In this document: in pieces, positions 58,395-64,000 of the stretch
How positions within the stretch are numbered: the first letter of the stretch is position 1
How the letters are laid out: every line of letters begins with the position of its first letter
Made by a program: the position numbers and the translations under genes
The notes under the pieces: generated by a model
Seen by the model: the letters and a program-made list of their open reading frames with translations, nothing else
Database searches by the model: none
What the model was told of the DNA's origin: nothing
DNA from: an uncultured Chloroflexota bacterium
Lineage (GTDB): Bacteria; Chloroflexota; Anaerolineae; Anaerolineales; Anaerolineaceae
Length of the DNA: 64,000 bases
Assembly: GCA_902791025.1 (NCBI GenBank)
Contig: CADATZ010000004.1
Coordinates: 62,001 to 126,000, forward strand
Direction of reading: 5' to 3'

Positions 58395-59908
58395 TAATTG
58401 TTCACTCCTGCAGTTTCTTCTGTTGCAAGCTTCATAATGGCTTCCTGGCTGAGATCCTGCCAGTTGATGCAGCCGGTAATTCTGCCGTCATACATGACGT
58501 AGACCCGGTCGGACATGTTGATGATTTCCGGCAATTCGGAGGAGATCATGATGATGGAAACGCCCTGCTTTGTCAGTTCGTTCATAATGTCGTAGATTTC
58601 AGCCTTTGCGCCTACGTCCACGCCGCGGGTCGGTTCATCAAGGATCAGGATGCGCGGCTTGGTTGCCAGCCATCGGCCGATCATGACCTTCTGCTGGTTG
58701 CCGCCGGAAAGGTTGGTGACCGTCTGGTCAAGACTTGGCGTCTTGGTCTTCATCTTGTCGACGAATTCCTGTGTGATCGCGCGTTCCTTTTTGGAATCGA
58801 CGTGCAGATGTTTGATGAATTCCTTCAGAACTTCAATGGTGGAATTGAAGTTCACACTTTGTACATGATAAAGCCCTTCGACCTTTCGGTTTTCCGGAAC
58901 CAGGGAGATGCCGGCGTTCATGGCGTCCACAGCGTTTTTGATAGTCAGCTTTTTTCCATTCAGCCAGACCTCACCGGTAGATCCCGGTGTCAGACCAAAA
59001 ACACACTGCATGGTTTCACTGCGGCCCGCTCCCACGAGTCCGGCGAATCCGACGATTTCACCCTGTCTCACTTCAAAGCTGACGTCCTTGACGCGTTTTT
59101 TATCGCTTTTGCCGTCATCAATGTGTTCACAGCGGAAAATCACATCGGTGTTGTCCACATGATCGCGGACATAATAAGCGCTAAGTTCGCGGCCGACCAT
59201 CATGTGGATCAGTTCGTCGCGGGGTGTTTCCTTCACAACGCGTGTACCCACATAAAACCCGTCACGCAAAACCGTCACGCGGTCACAGACTTCATCCAGT
59301 TCGCTCATCTTGTGCGAGATATAAACGATACCTACACCCTGTTTGGTCAGGCCGCGCATGATATCAAAGAGAGCCTCAACTTCCCTGTCTGAAATGGAGG
59401 AAGTCGGTTCATCCATCACAAGAATTTTGCAGTTAAAGGAAATGGCCTTGACGATCTCAACCATCTGCTGCTGCGCGATGCTGAGATTCCCAACCAGTTC
59501 CCCCGCATCGATCCCGAGATTAAACTGGTCCAGCATTTTCTGGGATTCCCGGCGCATCTTGATGCTGTCGATGCCAAAGGGCCCCATTAATTCCCTTCCC
59601 AGATAAATATTCTCAGCGACCGTCATGTGCGGAACAAGCACCAGTTCCTGGTGGATGATGGAGATCCCGTTGGCCCGGGCATCCGCCACGTTTTGGATGC
59701 TGACAGGCTTCCCTTCGATAAAGATCTCACCTTGCTCTGCGATATAAATACCGCCCAGAACTTTGATCAGCGTGGACTTGCCGGCGCCGTTCTCACCAAG
59801 CAGTGCGTGTACTTCTCCCGCTTTCAATTGGAAATCCACATCCGTCAGCGCTTTCACGCCCGGAAAGGATTTGGAGATTTTTTTCATTTCGAGAAGATAT
59901 TCACTCAC
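58394..59908 (-). CDS. Sugar ABC transporter ATPase, two-domain RbsA/MglA type
   Basis: A 504-residue protein with two fused ATPase domains. The first has Walker A GENGAGKSTLIKVLGG, a degenerate signature LSIAQQQMVEIVKAI and Walker B ILVMDEPTSSISD; the second has an altered P-loop (GLVGAGRSETMQCVFG), an intact signature LSGGNQQKVMIGRWL and Walker B ILILDEPTRGVD. This asymmetric pattern is normal for RbsA-type proteins. A heptanucleotide tract lies just upstream of its start, and a hairpin terminator separates it from the binding-protein gene, so it is probably made at lower level than the binding protein. Confidence 0.93.
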   Translation of the reverse strand: MSEYLLEMKKISKSFPGVKALTDVDFQLKAGEVHALLGENGAGKSTLIKVLGGIYIAEQGEIFIEGKPVSIQNVADARANGISIIHQELVLVPHMTVAENIYLGRELMGPFGIDSIKMRRESQKMLDQFNLGIDAGELVGNLSIAQQQMVEIVKAISFNCKILVMDEPTSSISDREVEALFDIMRGLTKQGVGIVYISHKMSELDEVCDRVTVLRDGFYVGTRVVKETPRDELIHMMVGRELSAYYVRDHVDNTDVIFRCEHIDDGKSDKKRVKDVSFEVRQGEIVGFAGLVGAGRSETMQCVFGLTPGSTGEVWLNGKKLTIKNAVDAMNAGISLVPENRKVEGLYHVQSVNFNSTIEVLKEFIKHLHVDSKKERAITQEFVDKMKTKTPSLDQTVTNLSGGNQQKVMIGRWLATKPRILILDEPTRGVDVGAKAEIYDIMNELTKQGVSIIMISSELPEIINMSDRVYVMYDGRITGCINWQDLSQEAIMKLATEETAGVNN

Positions 59909-59930
59909 TTGTGTTCACCGTCATTTCTTT

Positions 59931-59965
59931 CAGTGGCTAATGGCTGATGACTAATGGCTGCTTTG
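59931..59965. repeat. Heptanucleotide repeat tract, 5 units
   Basis: CAGTGGC, TAATGGC, TGATGAC, TAATGGC, TGCTTTG in phase, 22 bases upstream of the RbsA-type start, in the space between the binding-protein and ATPase genes. Confidence 0.8.
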
Positions 59966-60033
59966 CGGCGGATCAATAATCAGCAGTCATTATCCTGCCT
60001 CTGAATTGTTCTCTAATCGGTTACCCGTTTTAC

Positions 60034-60078
60034 AAAAGCAGACAGCTTTGCTCATTCGCGGCAAAGCCGTCTGCTGTT
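60034..60078 (-). terminator. Intra-operon hairpin terminator/attenuator between binding protein and ATPase
   Basis: Long stem AGCAGAC-a-GCTTTGC / GCAAAG-cc-GTCTGCT; on the minus strand it is followed by TTTTGTAAAAC. It lies 49 bases after the binding-protein stop and would let most transcripts end there, giving excess binding protein. Confidence 0.7.
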
Positions 60079-60126
60079 TTGCATTATCTGTCAACCCGGA
60101 CAGGCCGGATTGGACTTAGCTGTATT

Positions 60127-61044
60127 TTACTGCCAGCCACCGTTGTTGTATTCTTCGATGTTGTCAGAGTTGATCATGAAGGTTTCGATGGGATAGCGAT
60201 CTTCGAGTTCTTCGCCATCGAGCCACTTGTAGTACAGTTCAGCGATGGTCTTGCCGATGGTCATCGGGGACTGGGCGCCGGTACCGGTAACTTTACCTTC
60301 AGCGATCAGGGCTTTGATGTCGGGGGAACCGTCGACACCATAGATCAGGGCCTTGGAGCCGGCAGCTTCAGCAGCGGCGAAAGCACCCAGAGCGGTCGGG
60401 TCGTTGCCGCCGAAGATAGCGACAGCATCCGGATCCTTGGTCAGTGCATCGGTACCGTTCAGGTTACCCTGTTCCTGGTTGCCCATGCAGTCGATCTGGG
60501 AAACGACTTCGAAACCGTGATCTTTGATCGCTTCAAGGAAACCATCGGTGCGGTCAACAACAGACTGCATGGTCGGGGAATCCAGAACGATGATCTTACC
60601 GCCTTCCGGAACCTTTTCGACGAGGTCCAGACCGCAGACGTAACCGGCATTGTAGTTATCGGAACCGGCATAGGTCACGAGGTAATCCATTTCAGTAACT
60701 TCGGTGTCGAAGCCGAACATCGGGATGTCAGCATCCTTCAGGGCATCCAGACCAGGGGTGATGCCATCGCGGTCAACGGGGTTGACGAACATGGCTTTCA
60801 CGCCGCGGCTGATCATGTCTTCGATCTGAGCGATCTGTTTTTCGTTGCTGTTCTGAGGATCCAGGGAGATAAGGGTATCGCCGTGGGCTTCAACAACTTC
60901 CTTGATCGAGCCTTCGAGGGCTACGAAGAACGGATTGGTGCCATCCATGCAGGTATAGCCGATCAGGTTGCCTTCAGCAGAAGCTGCGGCAAAGACACCG
61001 GCGAACATGCAAAGAGCGGTCAGTAAAACAAAAAGTTTACGCAT
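60127..61044 (-). CDS. Sugar-binding protein, RbsB type (Peripla_BP_4)
   Basis: A 305-residue exported binding protein, first gene of the importer operon. The signal peptide MRKLFVLLTALCMFAGVFAAASA has no lipobox at the cleavage site. The mature part starts NLIGYTCMDGTNPFFVALEGSIKEVVEAHG and has family marks NSNEKQIAQIEDMISRGVKAMFVNPVDRDG, FDTEV, YAGSDNYNAG and FGGNDPTALGAFAAAEAAG, as in ribose- and galactose-binding proteins. Strong GAGGAGG ribosome-binding site. Divergent from a D-lyxose isomerase gene, which hints at a pentose or related aldose as ligand. Confidence 0.92.
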   Translation of the reverse strand: MRKLFVLLTALCMFAGVFAAASAEGNLIGYTCMDGTNPFFVALEGSIKEVVEAHGDTLISLDPQNSNEKQIAQIEDMISRGVKAMFVNPVDRDGITPGLDALKDADIPMFGFDTEVTEMDYLVTYAGSDNYNAGYVCGLDLVEKVPEGGKIIVLDSPTMQSVVDRTDGFLEAIKDHGFEVVSQIDCMGNQEQGNLNGTDALTKDPDAVAIFGGNDPTALGAFAAAEAAGSKALIYGVDGSPDIKALIAEGKVTGTGAQSPMTIGKTIAELYYKWLDGEELEDRYPIETFMINSDNIEEYNNGGWQ

Positions 61045-61101
61045 AAGAATATAACCTCCTCTGATTTTGACGGGGAAAGCTCCCCTTTTAATACGTGAAT
61101 T

Positions 61102-61129
61102 ATTTTAATAATCTTTTCTCATATGTCAA
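61102..61129 (-). promoter_or_regulatory. Promoter of the ribose-type ABC operon
   Basis: On the minus strand a perfect TTGACA (61124-61129), a 16-base spacer and TAAAAT (61102-61107). A small hairpin GGGGA-GCTT-TCCCC (61072-61085) lies in the leader before the ribosome-binding site. Confidence 0.7.
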
Positions 61130-61209
61130 TGGTGATAAAAGTCAGGAAAATGAATATGAAATGTTCATAAATTCATTGTTATAATCAAATCAAAAATAAG
61201 GAAACTGCC

Positions 61210-61893
61210 ATGAAACGTTCTGAAATCAATCAAATCATCAAAGAAATGGAACAACTGATCTCCGATCACGGTTTTTATCTGCCGCCCTTCTGCAATTGGA
61301 CGCCGGAGGAGTGGAAAACAAAGAACCACGAGTATGACGAGATCCGCGACAATATGCTGGGGTGGGATATCACGGATTTCGGCTCCGGTGATTTCAACAA
61401 ATGCGGGTTCGGTCTGATCACCCTTCGCAACGGGAATCAGCATGACCCGAAATATAAAAAGGTGTATGCGGAAAAGCTGCTGTTCATGCGTGACGAGATG
61501 ATGGCGCCGATGCACTTCCACTGGTTCAAATCGGAAGATATTATCAACCGCGGCGGCGGAACGCTCCTGATCAAAGTTTATAACGACGATGGGGAGGGTG
61601 GACTTTCGCCGGACCCGGTGACGGTCAACTCCGACGGCCGTTCCTATGAGGTCCCGGCGGGTTCCATGATCCGGCTCGAACCGGGAGAAAGCATCACCAT
61701 CTGGCCGCATCAGTATCATGAATTTCATGTGGTGCCGGGCAGCGGGTCTGTTTTGATCGGTGAGGTTTCCCAGTGCAATGATGACAACACCGATAACCGC
61801 TTCTTTGAACCTGCGGGACGTTTCCCCGAGATCGAAGAGGATGAACCGCCGTACCGACTGCTCTGCAATGAATATCCGCCGGCGGGGGAATGA
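61210..61893 (+). CDS. D-lyxose ketol-isomerase
   Basis: A 227-residue cupin-fold isomerase that interconverts D-lyxose and D-xylulose (and D-mannose and D-fructose in some members). The family layout is clear: MKRSEINQIIKEM, LPPFCNWTPEEW, MLGWDITDFGSGDF, LITLRNGN, the metal-binding block MHFHWFKSEDIINRGGG (His-x-His and Glu), LEPGESITIWPHQYHEFH with the third His, and GEVSQCNDDNTDNRFFEPAGRFPEIEEDEPP at the end. Cytoplasmic. It is divergent from the sugar importer, 165 bases apart, so the two are probably co-regulated. Preceded by AAGGAAAC. Stop lies in a short heptanucleotide tract. Confidence 0.92.
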   Translation: MKRSEINQIIKEMEQLISDHGFYLPPFCNWTPEEWKTKNHEYDEIRDNMLGWDITDFGSGDFNKCGFGLITLRNGNQHDPKYKKVYAEKLLFMRDEMMAPMHFHWFKSEDIINRGGGTLLIKVYNDDGEGGLSPDPVTVNSDGRSYEVPAGSMIRLEPGESITIWPHQYHEFHVVPGSGSVLIGEVSQCNDDNTDNRFFEPAGRFPEIEEDEPPYRLLCNEYPPAGE

Positions 61894-61908
61894 AGAATGA
61901 AGAGTTGA
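61888..61908. repeat. Short heptanucleotide repeat tract, 3 units, over the isomerase stop
   Basis: GAATGAA, GAATGAA, GAGTTGA; the first unit contains the stop codon of the isomerase gene. Further weak units may continue to about 61950. Confidence 0.55.
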
Positions 61909-61948
61909 TTTCGCGGTGTTTTGGTGAGTATTGATTTGAATTGTAAGT

Positions 61949-62596
61949 ATGAGTCAGAAAATAAATGTAATTATTAAAAGGTCATTTGATATATTAGTAT
62001 CCGCTTTGGGGCTGATCGTACTTTCACCCCTGCTTTTGATTTTAGCGGTGCTGGTGCGGCTTAACCTGGGATCACCGGTGTTTTTCCGTCAGGAACGGCC
62101 GGGACAGCATGAGAAGATCTTCCGGCTTTATAAATTCCGCTCTATGCGGGACGCTGTCGACAAGGATGGCAACGAGCTGCCGGATGAGCAGCGGCTGGGC
62201 AGGTTCGGAAAGCTGCTGCGTGCCTCCAGCCTGGATGAGTTGCCGGAGCTTTTCAACGTGCTCAAAGGAGAAATGAGCCTGGTGGGGCCTCGTCCGCTGC
62301 TGGTGAAATATCTGCCGCTGTATAATACGGAACAGCACCGCCGTCATGATGTGCTGCCCGGCATCACCGGCTGGGCACAGGTCAATGGACGGAACGCGAT
62401 CAGCTGGGATGAAAAATTCAGGCTGGACGTATGGTACGTAGATCACTGGACGCCGTGGCTCGACCTGAAGATCCTTTTCCTGACAGTTAAAAAGGTCTTT
62501 ATCCACGAGGGGATAAGCGCGGAAAACCAGGCCACGACGGAAGAATTCAAAGGAAACAGTCAGCAACGGACAGACAGCAGTCAGAATCAAAAGTGA
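61949..62596 (+). CDS. Polyprenyl-phosphate sugar-1-phosphate transferase (PglC/WcaJ-like)
   Basis: A 215-residue monotopic membrane enzyme that starts glycan-lipid assembly by moving a sugar phosphate to undecaprenyl phosphate. The N-terminal hydrophobic hairpin helix is at about 10-35; next come FFRQERPGQHEKIFRLYKFRSM, the catalytic Asp-Glu pair in SSLDELPELFNVLKGEMSLVGPRPLL, and GITGWAQVNGRN. The last 15 residues (KGNSQQRTDSSQNQK) are encoded by a heptanucleotide tract and are not part of the family domain. Probably works with the glycosyltransferases elsewhere in the window. Weak ribosome-binding site. Confidence 0.92.
   Translation: MSQKINVIIKRSFDILVSALGLIVLSPLLLILAVLVRLNLGSPVFFRQERPGQHEKIFRLYKFRSMRDAVDKDGNELPDEQRLGRFGKLLRASSLDELPELFNVLKGEMSLVGPRPLLVKYLPLYNTEQHRRHDVLPGITGWAQVNGRNAISWDEKFRLDVWYVDHWTPWLDLKILFLTVKKVFIHEGISAENQATTEEFKGNSQQRTDSSQNQK
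62555..62596. repeat. Heptanucleotide repeat tract ending at the transferase stop codon, 6 units
   Basis: AACAGTC, AGCAACG, GACAGAC, AGCAGTC, AGAATCA, AAAGTGA; the last unit holds the TGA stop. Confidence 0.8.
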
Positions 62597-62750
62597 CCTG
62601 TTCTGCTGACAAGTTCCATTCGTACAAGTATCCTCAAATATAAGATAAGAACTCCTGTTTCACGGAAACATAATTCAGTGAATCGTGATTCCAAAATAAT
62701 CATATTCTTATCACACAATAATTGTCAAGATGCTGTTTTTTTGTGATGTG

Positions 62751-62778
62751 TCATGGCTAATGAATAATGACCGATGCA
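62751..62778. repeat. Heptanucleotide repeat tract, 4 units, intergenic
   Basis: TCATGGC, TAATGAA, TAATGAC, CGATGCA in phase between the transferase and the next gene. The rest of 62597-62819 has no gene or clear structure. Confidence 0.6.
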
Positions 62779-62819
62779 TTTCTAAAGCTTCCTCTGTTAT
62801 TCTTTCTGAATTTCTGTGA

Positions 62820-62828
62820 TGGTATAAT
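62820..62828 (+). promoter_or_regulatory. Extended -10 promoter implying a leaderless transcript
   Basis: TGGTATAAT is a perfect extended -10; the ATG of the lipoprotein gene follows after six bases, leaving no room for a ribosome-binding site. Same geometry as at 19114-19119. Confidence 0.7.
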
Positions 62829-62834
62829 GGAAGC

Positions 62835-64000
62835 ATGAATAATTATTTACGTAAAGCTTCGTTAAAGATTTCCGTTATTCTGACAACGGTTTTTTCTGTA
62901 TTGCTGATATTGAGCGGCTGCAATATGCCGAAAGCACAGCAGCTTCCCGGTGAGCCGACACCGGATATCAATCAGATACTCACTCAAATTGCTGAAGAGC
63001 ATCAATCCGGGGAGAGCTCCCCTGTCCCTGAACAGGAAGCGGTGCTCCCTGATGTTCCCACAAACACACCGGAACCGACAGCAACACCCAAAAAGATTGA
63101 AACACTCACCGTATGCCTCGGGAAGGAACCGGAAACATTGTTTTTCTATGCGGAATCTTCACAGGCGATGTGGTCTGTGCTGGAAAGCATTTATGACGGT
63201 CCCTTTGATACAGGTGACGGCAAGATCACACCGGTGATATTTGAAGATATCTCTGTTGTCTCGAAACCTGTTACCGTCGTCCGCGGCGATGTGATCGTTG
63301 ATTTTGACGGCGACCCGGTGGAGATGAAGCAGGGAACAATATTCATGCCCGCAGTCCCGAAAGCAGGCTGCAGCGGTGCTGACTGCCTTTCCACCTGGAA
63401 CTTTACCAACACGGAAGCAGAGATTCTCCAGACTGAAATCACCTTCCGGCTGAAGGAAAGTCTTACCTGGAGCGATGGAACTCCGCTTACAGCTGAGGAC
63501 TCGGTTTATTCCATGTCTGTCAATGGAATGAAAGGCATTCATGCTTCGAAACGGATTTATAACCTCACAGAAAGCTATACGGCAGCTGATGAACATACTG
63601 TGGTATGGAAGGGATTGCCCGGCTATATGCCCAATGATCCCTCTGATGTCTTCTGGACGCCGCTGCCCAGTCATATTATGAAGGGGATGAGTGCAGAAAA
63701 TCTGCTGACATCCGAAGCGGTCAATCGCAGCCCATTGGGCTGGGGTGCCTGGCAGATCGCTTCCTGGGAGAAGGGTCAAGAGATCGTCGCTGAGCGGAAT
63801 CCTTACTATCTTTCAGCGGATGGATCGGAACCTTTCTTCGACCGGATCGTCTATAAGTTTTATGGAAGGGCGGGTGACAACAATCTGGAAGCACTGCAAT
63901 CCGGCACCTGTGATATCATTGATACATCTGTCGACCTGGGTGCGGACCTGGAACCAATCCTGGAAGATGTTGACAAAGGAAAAGAATCCATCTATATCCG
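62835..64000 (+). CDS. Peptide/nickel-type ABC substrate-binding lipoprotein (3' end outside window)
   Basis: At least 388 residues; the gene continues past the window. A lipoprotein signal peptide ends with the lipobox LILSGC (Cys near residue 35), followed by a Pro/Thr-rich linker (VPTNTPEPTATPKK). From about residue 95 the SBP_bac_5 fold begins: TLTVCLGKEPETLFFY, TFRLKESLTWSDGTPLTAEDSVYS, GAWQIASWEKGQEIVAERNPYY. About 55 residues near 135-185 (DVIVDFDGDPVEMKQGT and around) look like an insertion relative to OppA/DppA. It likely binds peptides or similar solutes for import; the transporter genes should follow to the right. The start is probably leaderless. Confidence 0.85.
   Translation, partial: MNNYLRKASLKISVILTTVFSVLLILSGCNMPKAQQLPGEPTPDINQILTQIAEEHQSGESSPVPEQEAVLPDVPTNTPEPTATPKKIETLTVCLGKEPETLFFYAESSQAMWSVLESIYDGPFDTGDGKITPVIFEDISVVSKPVTVVRGDVIVDFDGDPVEMKQGTIFMPAVPKAGCSGADCLSTWNFTNTEAEILQTEITFRLKESLTWSDGTPLTAEDSVYSMSVNGMKGIHASKRIYNLTESYTAADEHTVVWKGLPGYMPNDPSDVFWTPLPSHIMKGMSAENLLTSEAVNRSPLGWGAWQIASWEKGQEIVAERNPYYLSADGSEPFFDRIVYKFYGRAGDNNLEALQSGTCDIIDTSVDLGADLEPILEDVDKGKESIYI

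Overview
The window looks like a chromosomal segment of an anaerobic, fermentative bacterium of the phylum Chloroflexota, most likely class Anaerolineae. The evidence is indirect: mixed Gram-positive-like gene repertoire, proline/threonine-rich 'PTATPEPTATLEP'-type linkers in exported proteins (48375-49727 and 62835-64000), L-lactate dehydrogenase with no respiratory genes in view, and many sugar and peptide ABC transporters. No rRNA or other decisive phylogenetic marker is present apart from the C-terminal part of ribosomal protein S9, so the assignment is an inference.

Layout. 1-5.2 kb: end of rpsI, then leftward nagB, glmM, an AqpZ-type aquaporin, ybaK and a DUF3048 protein. 5.2-19.1 kb: galM, two tandem M24-fold proteins that seem to lack metal ligands, an unknown protein carrying a heptanucleotide-repeat insert, an OhrR regulator with a glutathione peroxidase under a recognisable OhrR operator, a PaaI thioesterase, a MATE exporter with a glycosyltransferase, a MORN/DUF6273 protein, an AT-rich XRE-VbhA/Fic toxin-antitoxin pair and a histidine phosphatase. 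19.3-25.6 kb: a cyclic-di-GMP block (HD-GYP, GGDEF, GGDEF-EAL). 25.7-27.3 kb: an AT-rich accessory islet with a gene remnant and two unknown small genes. 27.4-32.6 kb: a leftward ABC importer operon with one binding protein, one fused permease and two different ATPases. 32.7-41 kb: a rightward operon with a Gfo/Idh oxidoreductase, three large polytopic membrane proteins that look like GT-C glycosyltransferases, surE and an asparaginase. 41-47.8 kb: a DUF4143 ATPase behind four phased direct repeats, a two-component system, ldh, tRNA-Ser(GCT) and an AAA-ATPase/PD-(D/E)XK protein. 48-57.3 kb: a tightly packed operon with an acidic-tailed small protein, a C39-like peptidase, SbcD, a CorC/HlyC protein, SbcC and two glycosyltransferases. 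57.4-61.9 kb: a ribose-type ABC importer divergent from a D-lyxose isomerase. 61.9-64 kb: a sugar-phosphate transferase and the start of a peptide-type binding lipoprotein.

Two repeat systems run through the whole window and are its most unusual property. The first is a degenerate heptanucleotide tandem repeat (AGTGGTC / TACTAAC-like) found in about fourteen tracts. Many sit exactly on stop codons, and some lie inside genes, where 21 bp equals seven codons and gives seven-residue protein repeats. The second is a dispersed palindromic element of about 90 bp with nested arms (outer TTCAGAAC, middle CACATGGGGACTG, inner CTTGTGTCG hairpin), with full, truncated, short-loop and tandemly amplified (91 bp period) copies, several of them between a promoter and a ribosome-binding site.

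All coordinates, motif matches and alignments were made by reading; no database search was possible.
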